A stretch of 64,000 nucleotides of DNA from Bradyrhizobium erythrophlei. GTDB taxonomy: Bacteria; Pseudomonadota; Alphaproteobacteria; Rhizobiales; Xanthobacteraceae. Positions 1 to 7,885 of the stretch are shown here, piece after piece. The notes beneath the pieces were generated by a model that was not told where the DNA came from, did no database searches, and worked only from the letters and a program-made list of their open reading frames with translations. The position numbers were made by a program, and so were the translations under genes. Position 1 is the stretch's first letter; the number at the start of each line of letters is the position of its first letter. The stretch lies in assembly GCF_900129505.1 (NCBI RefSeq), contig NZ_LT670818.1, positions 6,543,001 through 6,607,000 on the forward strand, written 5' to 3'.

Positions 1-10
1 GGCTATGTAG

Positions 11-49
11 CCCTCGATTGGTGCCTGACGGCGCTATCGGGGGTTTTTT
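11..49 (+). terminator. Rho-independent terminator-like hairpin
   Basis: CCCTCGAT (11-18) pairs with ATCGGGGG (36-43), one G-T pair included, and is followed at once by six Ts (44-49). It probably ends a gene lying before the window. It could instead act as an attenuator for the hydrolase that starts at 79. Confidence 0.6.
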
Positions 50-78
50 GTTTTATTCGCACCAGGGAGTTTGGCGCG

Positions 79-969
79 ATGACCCCGCACGTCTCTACCT
101 CACCAGTGGCCGGATCGATCAGGGTGGCCTGTATTCAGATGCAACCGGTGTTCGGCAACGTCGCCGCCAATGTCGCGCACAGCCTCGAACTGATCGATCG
201 TGCGGCATCCCAAGGCGCCGACCTCGTCGTGCTGCCGGAATTGTCCAATACCGGTTACATGTTTGCCTCGCGCGAGGAAGCATTCGGCCTTGCCGAGCAG
301 ATTCCGGGCGGCCCGTCGGTTGAAGCCTGGGCCGAGCGCGCAGCGCGGCACGGCATGCATATCGTGGCGGGGATTACCGAACGTTCCGGGCCTGACCTCT
401 ACAACAGCGCCGTTGTGATTGGTCCCGAAGGCTACATCGGCACGTTCAGGAAAGTGCATCTCTGGAACGAGGAGAACCTGTTCTTTGAGCCAGGCAATCT
501 CGGCTTTCCCGTGTTCCACACGCCGATCGGCCGCATCGGAGTTGCGATCTGTTACGACGGCTGGTTCCCGGAGACGTTCAGGCTTTGCGCCCTGCAGGGT
601 GCAGATATCGTCTGCGTGCCGACCAACTGGGTTCCTATTCCCGGGCAAGCCGAAGGACGCGAAGCCATGGCGAACATTCTCGCCATGGCCGCGGCGCATT
701 CGAATTCGATCTTCATCGCCTGCGCCGATCGCGTCGGCGTCGAGCGAGGGCAGCCCTTCGAGGGCCAGAGCCTGATCGTGAGTTACACCGGCTGGCCTGT
801 CGTCGGGCCGGCCAGCCGGGAGACGGAAGATATCCTCATCGCCGAGGTCGATCTCGGCGAGGCCCGGCGCAAACGCAATTGGAATGCCTTCAACCAGGTT
901 CTGCGTGATCGCCGCGCCGACGTCTATGACGAGATGCTCGGCTCCGGCGCGAAGCGCGGCTGGTACTGA
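79..969 (+). CDS. Nitrilase-superfamily carbon-nitrogen hydrolase
   Basis: A 296-residue hydrolase that should cleave a C-N bond (amide, nitrile or carbamoyl) through a cysteine nucleophile. The family's Glu-Lys-Cys triad is visible: E54 in VLPELSNTGY, K125 in FRKVHLWNEE and C158 in ICYDGWFPE. The length is usual for a single-domain member and there is no signal peptide, so it is cytoplasmic. It lies 53 bases before a solute-binding protein gene in an importer operon. This suggests the importer brings in an amide-like or other nitrogenous substrate that the enzyme then hydrolyses; that link is inference from position. The family is clear, but the substrate cannot be read from the sequence. 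Confidence 0.88.
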   Translation: MTPHVSTSPVAGSIRVACIQMQPVFGNVAANVAHSLELIDRAASQGADLVVLPELSNTGYMFASREEAFGLAEQIPGGPSVEAWAERAARHGMHIVAGITERSGPDLYNSAVVIGPEGYIGTFRKVHLWNEENLFFEPGNLGFPVFHTPIGRIGVAICYDGWFPETFRLCALQGADIVCVPTNWVPIPGQAEGREAMANILAMAAAHSNSIFIACADRVGVERGQPFEGQSLIVSYTGWPVVGPASRETEDILIAEVDLGEARRKRNWNAFNQVLRDRRADVYDEMLGSGAKRGWY

Positions 970-1022
970 TCCCCTTGGTCTCACATCCCGTACGTTTCAC
1001 TAAACCCAGGAGTATTGATTCC

Positions 1023-2192
1023 ATGACACTCACTCGCTCATTCTCGAATTTGCTTGCCGCCGCGGCCTGCACCACGCTCCTTGCGGCTCCCTCGCTTGCC
1101 GCGGAACCGATCAAGATCGGCGTGCCGGTCGGCCTGTCCGGCGCCAACAGCGTCGTCGCGCCCTCGGTGGTGCAGTCGGCCCAACTCGCTGTCGAGGAGA
1201 TCAACGCCAAGGGCGGCGTGCTCGGCCGTCAACTGGCGCTGGAAGTCGCCGATGACGCCTCGGGCGCGGCCGGCGCCCAGAAGGCGTTCGACAGCCTCGT
1301 ATTTCAAAAGAAGGTCGACGTGCTGATCTCGATGGAGACGAGCGCGGCGCGCAACGCGGCGCTCCCGATCGTGACGCGCGGAAAGGTGCCTTACATCTAC
1401 ACCTCGTTCTACGAAGGCAAGTCCTGCAGCCCGTTCATGTATGTCAATGCCTGGGTGCCGGAGCAGCAGGTGCCGCCGATCGTCGACTATTTCAACAAGG
1501 AAAAGGGCGCCAAGAAGTTCTTCCTGATCGGCTCGGACTACGCGTTCGGCCGCGGCATGCTGGCTTTCACCAAGGCCTATATCGAAAAGACCGGCGGCAA
1601 GGTGGTCGGCGAGGAATATCTGCCGATGGACGGCAGCGACTGGACGTCGATCATCTCGAAACTGAAGAGCGCGGCGCCGGATGCCCTGATCACATCGACG
1701 GCCGGCGGAGCGCCGAATGTCACTCTGACCAAGCAACTTCGCGCCGCCGGCGTCGCGCTGCCCTATGGGAACCTCGCGGTCGACGAGGGCACCGCCAAGG
1801 GCATGGGAACCGACGCCGAAGGCATCTACCTCTCGGCCTCCTATGTGACGGGCATCGACAGCGCCGCCAACAAGAGCTTTATGGCCGCCATGCAGAAGAA
1901 ATTCGGGGCCGAACTGAAGACCCCGAACGACCTTTCGGTGCCCGAATATGAAGCGGTCTATGCCTACAAGGCCGCGGCGGAAAAGGCCGGCAGCACCGAA
2001 CAGGCCAAGGTCCTGAAGGCGCTCGGCGAGGTTTCGGTGGAAGGCCCGCGCGGCAAGATCGACATGTCGAAGCAGCATCACGCGCCGTTGACCATGTATC
2101 TCGGCCAGGTGCAGGCCGACGGTTCGGTGAAGGTCATCAAGAGCTTTCCCAATGTCGATCCGGGCGCGCAGTGCCCGAACCTGAAGTCTTGA
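1023..2192 (+). CDS. ABC transporter periplasmic substrate-binding protein (LivJ type)
   Basis: A 389-residue receptor for a branched-chain-amino-acid/amide (HAAT) importer. The ATG at 1023 is chosen because AGGAG (1008-1012) lies ten bases upstream; an earlier in-frame TTG at 975 has no such site. Residues 1-24 form a Sec signal peptide ending in SLAAEP. The mature protein begins IKIGVPVGLSG, the usual opening of the type I periplasmic-binding fold, and SDYAFGRG and YEAVYAYKAAA are typical family stretches. It delivers ligand to the permeases encoded downstream. The ligand is unknown; the neighbouring nitrilase hints at an amide. Confidence 0.9.
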   Translation: MTLTRSFSNLLAAAACTTLLAAPSLAAEPIKIGVPVGLSGANSVVAPSVVQSAQLAVEEINAKGGVLGRQLALEVADDASGAAGAQKAFDSLVFQKKVDVLISMETSAARNAALPIVTRGKVPYIYTSFYEGKSCSPFMYVNAWVPEQQVPPIVDYFNKEKGAKKFFLIGSDYAFGRGMLAFTKAYIEKTGGKVVGEEYLPMDGSDWTSIISKLKSAAPDALITSTAGGAPNVTLTKQLRAAGVALPYGNLAVDEGTAKGMGTDAEGIYLSASYVTGIDSAANKSFMAAMQKKFGAELKTPNDLSVPEYEAVYAYKAAAEKAGSTEQAKVLKALGEVSVEGPRGKIDMSKQHHAPLTMYLGQVQADGSVKVIKSFPNVDPGAQCPNLKS

Positions 2193-2259
2193 TGTCGAAG
2201 GCCGGCGGCGGGAGGAGGGTACTGCCTTCTTCCGCCCCGGCTAAATCCGGTTCGCCCGC

Positions 2260-3096
2260 ATGATCACGCTCGCCCTCGACATTGTCACTACCGCCGCGAT
2301 CCTCTTCATCGTCTCCGCCGGTCTGTTGATCGTGTTCGGCGTGATGAAGATCATCAATTTCGCGCACGCGTCCTTTATCACGGTCGGGGCCTATGCCGCG
2401 CTGGTGACCTCCCGCCTCGGGCTGCCGGCGGTGCTGGCGCCTGCGCTGGCTTTCCTCGCCGGCGGGCTGATTGGGGCTGCAGCCGAGCGTGTCGTGGTGC
2501 GGCGGCTCTATGGCCGGCCGCTGGATGCGATCCTCGCGACCTGGGGCCTGAGCATCGTGATCGGCCAGTTGGTGACGCTCGGTTTCGGCCGCGAAGTGCA
2601 GTTCGTGCCGGCTCCGATCTCGGGCACAGTGATGATCCTGGGCGAGGACTATTCGGGCTATCGTCTGTTGATGGTGGCGGCGGCGATCGTGATCGCCGCT
2701 CTGTTCACCGGGCTCCTCAACGGCACGCGGCTCGGCCTTTCCACGCGCGCGGTGATCATGAACGAGACGCTGGCGCAAGGGCTGGGTATCGACAGCACGC
2801 GGGTCCGCCTGATCACCTTCGGCATCGGTTGCGGCCTCGCCGCGATCGCCGGCGCCCTGATCACGCCGCTGGCGAGCGTCGATCCCAATATGGGGCTGTC
2901 CTGGCTGATCGGTGCCTTCATGCTGGTGATGATTTCAGGCGGCTCGCTGCTGACGCTCGGGCTGTCGTGCTTCGTGCTCGGCGGCCTGCAGGTGCTGGCC
3001 TCTACCTTCATCAGCCCGATCCTCGGCGGGCTGACCATCGCGGTGCTGGCCGCCGTGGCGCTGCGCCTCAGGCCGGAAGGATTTGCCCGTGCCTGA
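2260..3096 (+). CDS. Branched-chain-type ABC transporter permease (LivH family)
   Basis: A 278-residue inner-membrane permease with about eight hydrophobic segments. The N-terminal part contains GVMKIINFAHASFITVGAY, the family signature of LivH/UrtB permeases. It should form the translocation path together with the LivM half of the next protein. Its 3' end overlaps the next gene by 8 bases, so the two are probably translationally coupled. The gene order (binding protein, LivH, LivM-LivG, LivF) is standard apart from the fusion. Confidence 0.9.
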   Translation: MITLALDIVTTAAILFIVSAGLLIVFGVMKIINFAHASFITVGAYAALVTSRLGLPAVLAPALAFLAGGLIGAAAERVVVRRLYGRPLDAILATWGLSIVIGQLVTLGFGREVQFVPAPISGTVMILGEDYSGYRLLMVAAAIVIAALFTGLLNGTRLGLSTRAVIMNETLAQGLGIDSTRVRLITFGIGCGLAAIAGALITPLASVDPNMGLSWLIGAFMLVMISGGSLLTLGLSCFVLGGLQVLASTFISPILGGLTIAVLAAVALRLRPEGFARA

Positions 3097-4924
3097 TCGC
3101 GACTCTGCGCTGCGACCGACGGTGCGGGCCTCGCTGCCGGGCGTGCCGCACTGGCTGGTCCGTGTCGGATTTCCCGCCATCATCGCGATGGTTCTGGTGA
3201 TCGCCGGACCCTGGATCCTCGATACCTATACGCTGAACATTCTGGTCCGCGCCTTGTTCGTCGCCATCGCGGCGATCACGGTCGACGTGCTGTGGGGGTT
3301 CAGCGGTACGCTGACATTCGGGCAGTCCGCCTTCTTCGGCATCGGCGCCTATGCCCTGGCGATCGTCTTCACCCAATTCGGCTTTGGTCCGTGGCAATCG
3401 CTGCTGGCGCTCGCGGCCGCGGTAGTAGTGGCTGCCGCCGTGGCAGGCTTTGTCGGCTGGCTGTCGTTCTACCCGGGTTCCACGCCGCTCTATGCTTCCG
3501 TGATCTCGCTGGTGCTGCCTATCGTCGTGGTGCAGCTGCTTTATTCCGGCGGTTCGTTCACCGGTTCTTCCAGCGGGCTGGTCGGCTTCGAAAGTTTCGA
3601 TCTGTCGCTCGAGGGCTGGTTCCGCCTGGCCGGAGCCGCGGTCGTCGCCGCCCTGGTCGTGGCCTCGGTCGCGCTCTCCAGCGACGCCGGCCGGGTGCTG
3701 AGCGCGATGCGGGACAATGACGAGCGCTGCAGCTATCTCGGGATCGACACTTCGCTGGTGCGCATCGGCCTGACGGTGGTCGCCGGCGTGGTCGCGGCAC
3801 TGGCCGGTTTCGGCTATGTCGGCTTCAGCGGCGTCGCCGCGCCGGAGAATGCCGGCTTCGTGTTCGGCACCCAGCTCGTGGTCATGGTGGCGCTCGGCGG
3901 TCGTGGCTCCCTGATCGGCGCGGTGGTGGGCGCCGTGGTGATCGAAGTTGCCAGCGCCTATCTCTCCAGCAGTCTTCCTTTCGTCTGGGAACTAATCGTC
4001 GGCATAGCCTTTGTCGTGGTCATCGTCTTGCTGCCCGGCGGGCTGTTCGGCAGGCTGCGCGACGCCGCAGCCGCGCTGCGCGGCCGCAGTGGCATCGGCG
4101 CAGCGCGGGCCAATTCGCAGGTGACGCTGGCGACGCTGGAGCGCGTCGCGGTGGCGCCCGACCGCGGTGATGTCGTGGTCGAGGCCGACGGCGTCTCCAG
4201 GCATTTCGGCAGCCTCTCGGTGCTGTCGGGCGTCTCGTTCACCGCGCGGCAGGGTGAACTCGTCAGCATTGTCGGGCCGAACGGTGCCGGCAAGACCACC
4301 TTGATCCGCTGTCTCGCCGACGGCCGCGAGCGTTCGGAAGGAACGGTGCGAATTGCGGGCCACACCATCGCCCGTCTGGCGCCGGACCGCATCGTGGGTC
4401 TCGGCCTGGGACGCAAGTTCCAGGCGGCCTCGGTGTTCGAGACGTTGAGCGTGGCCGATTGCCTGCGCATTGCCCGCACCAAGAGCGAGCCGCCGTCCTT
4501 CCTTCGCGCCTCGCCGGTTCTGGCTTTGCCGGCCGCCGCGCGCGCCGTGGTGGAAAGCTCGGGTCTGGCCGAGCGGCTCGGCGAGGAGGCGCGCTTCCTC
4601 AGCCACGGCCTGAAACAGGCACTTGAACTTGCGATGGTCCTGGCGCTCGAGCCGCAGGTGCTGCTGCTGGATGAGCCGACCGCGGGGCTGACACGCGCCG
4701 AGCGTCAGGGCTTTGCCGGGGTCCTCACCGACCTCGTGGCCCGCGAGCGGCTGTGCGTCCTGATCATCGAGCATGATCTGGATTTCGTCCGGCAGATCTC
4801 CTCGCGCATCATCCTTTTGCACCAGGGACGGGTCGCGCTCGACGGCCCGGTCGCCGACGTGGTCGACGATCCCCTGATCCGCGAGATCTACACCGGAAAC
4901 AATCGTCCGAAACAGGCGAGCTGA
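3089..4924 (+). CDS. Fused LivM permease - LivG ATPase of ABC importer
   Basis: A single 611-residue chain carrying two subunits. Residues 1 to about 330 are a LivM-type permease (WGFSGTLTFGQSAFFGIGAYA signature, ending LLPGGLFGRLRD). A linker of roughly 30 residues follows, then a LivG/UrtD-type ATPase. Walker A is GPNGAGKTT (about residue 395), the signature loop is FLSHGLKQALE, and Walker B is VLLLDEPTAGL (about 525). The H-loop lies in IIEHDLDFV. I place the start at GTG 3089 because GGAAGG (3075-3080) is eight bases upstream; TTG 3083 is too close to it. The fusion fixes permease:ATPase stoichiometry and is seen in some alphaproteobacterial HAAT systems. Confidence 0.9.
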   Translation: MPDRDSALRPTVRASLPGVPHWLVRVGFPAIIAMVLVIAGPWILDTYTLNILVRALFVAIAAITVDVLWGFSGTLTFGQSAFFGIGAYALAIVFTQFGFGPWQSLLALAAAVVVAAAVAGFVGWLSFYPGSTPLYASVISLVLPIVVVQLLYSGGSFTGSSSGLVGFESFDLSLEGWFRLAGAAVVAALVVASVALSSDAGRVLSAMRDNDERCSYLGIDTSLVRIGLTVVAGVVAALAGFGYVGFSGVAAPENAGFVFGTQLVVMVALGGRGSLIGAVVGAVVIEVASAYLSSSLPFVWELIVGIAFVVVIVLLPGGLFGRLRDAAAALRGRSGIGAARANSQVTLATLERVAVAPDRGDVVVEADGVSRHFGSLSVLSGVSFTARQGELVSIVGPNGAGKTTLIRCLADGRERSEGTVRIAGHTIARLAPDRIVGLGLGRKFQAASVFETLSVADCLRIARTKSEPPSFLRASPVLALPAAARAVVESSGLAERLGEEARFLSHGLKQALELAMVLALEPQVLLLDEPTAGLTRAERQGFAGVLTDLVARERLCVLIIEHDLDFVRQISSRIILLHQGRVALDGPVADVVDDPLIREIYTGNNRPKQAS

Positions 4925-4927
4925 CGC

Positions 4928-5629
4928 ATGACCGCCGCCCTCGAACTCGTCAACCTGACCAGCGGCTATGGCAGCTCGACCGTCGTGCACGGAGTTTCGC
5001 TCGAGATCGCTTCTGGCGAGATCCTGGCTTTGGTCGGGAAGAACGGCATGGGCAAATCGTCGTTATTGAAGACGATCCTTTCGTTTCTGCCGGCGTGGGA
5101 CGGCGCGGTCCGCATCGACGGACGCGACGTGACGCGGCTCGCGCCGTTTCGCAAGCGCGCCCTTGGCCTCGCCTATTCGCCGCAGGAACAGGCATTGTTC
5201 CAGGATCTGAGCGTCCGCGATAACCTCAGGCTCGGGCTTGGCGACGATCGCGGCTTCGAGGCAAGCCTCTCCGACATCAGTGGCTGGTTTCCCGTGCTCA
5301 CCGCGCGGCTGTCCCAGCGCGCCGGAACTTTGTCGGGAGGCGAACAGAAAATGCTGATCGTGGCCCGCGGACTGATCGCCAAACCGCGTCTGCTGCTGCT
5401 CGACGAAGTGACGGAAGGGCTGCAGCCGTCGGTGGTGGATCGGCTCGCCGAAGTGCTGGCCGCGACGCGGCGCGATCGCGGCACGGCGATGCTGGTGGTC
5501 GAGCAGCATCTGTCCTTTGTGCTCGGGCTTGCGGACCGCTTTGCCGTGCTCAAGCGCGGCGAAGTGGTGGATACCGGGTCGGTCGATGCCGGTTCAGCCG
5601 CGCGGATCGATGAACATATGCGGTTATGA
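4928..5629 (+). CDS. ABC transporter ATPase (LivF family)
   Basis: A 233-residue second ATPase of the importer, starting 3 bases after the fused LivM-LivG stop. Walker A is GKNGMGKSS (residues 37-45), signature LSGGEQKML, Walker B LLLLDEVTEGLQPS, and the H-loop is in VVEQHLSFV. LivF proteins of this kind pair with LivG to hydrolyse ATP for uptake. The Asp-Glu-Val in Walker B instead of the usual Asp-Glu-Pro is a mild departure. It is the last gene of the operon. Confidence 0.92.
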   Translation: MTAALELVNLTSGYGSSTVVHGVSLEIASGEILALVGKNGMGKSSLLKTILSFLPAWDGAVRIDGRDVTRLAPFRKRALGLAYSPQEQALFQDLSVRDNLRLGLGDDRGFEASLSDISGWFPVLTARLSQRAGTLSGGEQKMLIVARGLIAKPRLLLLDEVTEGLQPSVVDRLAEVLAATRRDRGTAMLVVEQHLSFVLGLADRFAVLKRGEVVDTGSVDAGSAARIDEHMRL

Positions 5630-5653
5630 GCGGGAGGATAAAAAAATCGGATG

Positions 5654-5671
5654 CCTCGGGCGTACCCGAGG
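5654..5671. terminator. Hairpin after the importer operon
   Basis: CCTCGGG-CGTA-CCCGAGG is a perfect 7-bp stem 24 bases after the livF-type stop codon. There is no T-run, so it may protect the mRNA end or act with Rho instead of being a classical terminator. Confidence 0.35.
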
Positions 5672-5816
5672 GAATCCGAAAGGCTGAAAGCGGTTGAATC
5701 CGGGAATGGAACATCCGCATGCGTCATAAAAGGCTGATTCAAAACCGGGGTCTTTGAGCTGGATCAATCGCCAACGCCGCGCATTGGCGGCGCGATCGGC
5801 GTCAGCATCCGGGCGG

Positions 5817-6200
5817 TCAGGCCTGCCGCAGCAACGTTTCGATCTTGAAGTGCTTCCTGGCATAGGCGACGATCTCGCGATCGCTGGGATGGTCGACTGC
5901 TTCCACCGCGACGATCCGCTCGCCGATCTTCGGGTGCTGCTCGCGCAGATATTTGGCAAGTTCAGTCTTGGCGCCGGCCGGGCCGATGATCAGGATTTCG
6001 CCGGCGTCGCTGACCGCGTTCATCACCTGCGCGAAGAACTCCTTGGCATGGCCGCTGCGAATTGAATTGGCCTTGTGGTGAATGTGTCGGGTGGCCAGAT
6101 GGGGATGCAGGTCAATCTCGTCCTGGCCCGACAGTCCGATATGGAAAACCTTGGCCTGCGAATGGTCGATCCAGACAATCGCATGGAAGTGGGTCGGCAT
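5817..6200 (-). CDS. Translational machinery-like protein (eRF1-domain-like)
   Basis: A 127-residue cytoplasmic protein rich in His. It resembles the short bradyrhizobial proteins usually labelled translational machinery protein. WIDHSQAKVFHIG near the N-terminus and ILIIGPAGAKTELAKYLREQ (about residues 69-88) recall the eRF1/host-attachment-like fold. No catalytic motif is visible. It stands alone, convergent with the importer operon. The family name is from memory of similar proteins, and the function is not established. Confidence 0.6.
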   Translation of the reverse strand: MPTHFHAIVWIDHSQAKVFHIGLSGQDEIDLHPHLATRHIHHKANSIRSGHAKEFFAQVMNAVSDAGEILIIGPAGAKTELAKYLREQHPKIGERIVAVEAVDHPSDREIVAYARKHFKIETLLRQA

Positions 6201-6401
6201 GGTCAGTGTCCTTCTTCAGCTGCGATCTAGCGGCGTCACGCCCGGTTCAACCGGACGCGTGAGCGTCAACGTTTTACCGGATAGGAGTACCGCGGGCGCG
6301 CATCGGCCGATTGATATGGGTCAATCCGACGCTCCGATGTCGGAGCGGCTTAAGTGGGCTCGGATCGGCGTAGGCGCAAGAAAGGCGCGGCCGCCCGGTC
6401 G

Positions 6402-7874
6402 CTAATCCTCGGCTTCCGGTTTGCCGCCGCGGCCGAGCGCAAATTGGCCGACCGGGCCCTCGACGTGGAAATCGATTCCGGTCATCTTTTCGAACAGATC
6501 GATATTATTGGTGCCGATCGCGCAGCCGCCGAGGCCCATGTCGGTCGCCATCAAATAGAACGTCTGCAGCAAGACGCCGACATCCTTCAGGATCAGCGAA
6601 TAGGCCACGGAGCTGTACTTCCAGGATACCCGGCCAAAGCGCGCGGCGATCGTGATCAGGACCTGGGGCGCGGCAGGCGCGCCCATGGCAAATTCGGCTC
6701 CCGCCAGCAGCGCGTCGAGTTCCGGTGCGCGTACGGTGATCGGCACCAGCGCGTGCCGGTCGGCGTCGTAGTGGTAGAAGCCGCGCGCAAGCCCCGCACA
6801 ATTGGCAACGGCGAGATAGAGCTCGAGTTCGTAGGCGCCGCCTCCGGCCGGATAGGGCCTCGCAGCGTATTCAACCATGGGACCGCCGTCGCCGAGGTCG
6901 GCCCTGCTTTTCCATTTCGAGTGGATTCGCGCCGTGGCGGCGAGAAAACGCGCAAGCTCGTCGAGCGTGATCGGCTGCGGGTCGTCGAAATCCCGTATCG
7001 AGTGACGCTCATGCAGAAGCCTGGCGAACGGCGAGACGGTCTCCGACGGCACGTCCGAAAGTTCGCGCAGATCGATTGTCTTTCCCGGCCAGCGCGGTCG
7101 CACCGCCGGTGGCGGCGGGATCAGGCCCGCGTAGGGATAAAGGCCGCCGAGCGGATTGGCCTGCCGGCCTTCCGTCGAGTGGGTGTGAAACAGCAGATCG
7201 TGAAAGTCCCAGAGCACGAGGTTGTCGTCGCCCTCGGCGGGCCGAAGGCCATCGGAGTGGGCGGCGTCGAGCTTGAAAAGGATCTGGCAGTCGACCAGGA
7301 GGCCGAGCAACTCCATACCGGGAAAACTGTCCTGCCGCCGCAACCGGCTGATCTTTTGCGGGGTGGCGAGGGTAGCAAGGATGCCAGCGATCTGGGGATC
7401 GCCAATCCTGAACAACGCGCCGGCGCGCGGCGATTCCAGCACCATCTCGTTGCCGCGTCGTCGCAGATACGCAAAGCGCGACAGCACGACGGTCTCGGTC
7501 GCGGCGAGTTTTGCAATTTTCGGCCAGTAATCGGGAAGCTGCGGCTCAATGACGACCTGATCCCTGTCGCCGCGCAAGTCCCCGAGGCGGTATTCGACCA
7601 GACCGCTCCGCGCCAGGCGGCGGACCAGGAGATCGATCTCCTTGTCGATCGCGCTGCCGCCAGGCTCAAACGAACCAAGCGGCAGACCGGCGCGCAGATC
7701 CTGCGCTCGCTTCGCCGCAGCAGCGCTGAATTTTCCGAAGCTGATGGAATGGTCATCGAAGCGGCCGAGGATGGTGCCGTCCGCCCGGGGCTCCAGCCGG
7801 ATGTGGCCGCTGAGCCGGGCGAAAATGGCTGGCCGCGCGGTCCGCTGGCGTTTCTTCTTCGCGGGAGCGCGCAA
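6402..7874 (-). CDS. SagB-type azoline dehydrogenase (nitroreductase fold) of the TOMM locus
   Basis: About 490 residues, with an N-terminal extension and a C-terminal nitroreductase-like FMN domain (about 287-490). RHSIRDFDDPQPIT opens the domain, and WKYSSVAYSLILKDVG (about 416) and MGLGGCAIG (about 445) are typical of SagB/ThcOx enzymes. This family uses FMN to oxidise thiazolines or oxazolines, made by YcaO cyclodehydratases, to thiazoles or oxazoles. The start is set at TTG 7874, twelve bases after the YcaO stop at 7886 with AAGG upstream. The open frame continues far upstream but only inside the YcaO gene. It is co-transcribed with YcaO and the precursor. Family confidence is high; start confidence is moderate. 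Confidence 0.85.
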   Translation of the reverse strand: MRAPAKKKRQRTARPAIFARLSGHIRLEPRADGTILGRFDDHSISFGKFSAAAAKRAQDLRAGLPLGSFEPGGSAIDKEIDLLVRRLARSGLVEYRLGDLRGDRDQVVIEPQLPDYWPKIAKLAATETVVLSRFAYLRRRGNEMVLESPRAGALFRIGDPQIAGILATLATPQKISRLRRQDSFPGMELLGLLVDCQILFKLDAAHSDGLRPAEGDDNLVLWDFHDLLFHTHSTEGRQANPLGGLYPYAGLIPPPPAVRPRWPGKTIDLRELSDVPSETVSPFARLLHERHSIRDFDDPQPITLDELARFLAATARIHSKWKSRADLGDGGPMVEYAARPYPAGGGAYELELYLAVANCAGLARGFYHYDADRHALVPITVRAPELDALLAGAEFAMGAPAAPQVLITIAARFGRVSWKYSSVAYSLILKDVGVLLQTFYLMATDMGLGGCAIGTNNIDLFEKMTGIDFHVEGPVGQFALGRGGKPEAED

Positions 7875-7885
7875 GGCTTCAGCCT

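Noticed and set aside
100..984. Long minus-strand open frame opposite the nitrilase gene
   Set aside because: It mirrors a clearly real gene with full catalytic motifs; high GC content opens antisense frames. Composition is Arg/Gly/His-rich and unpatterned.
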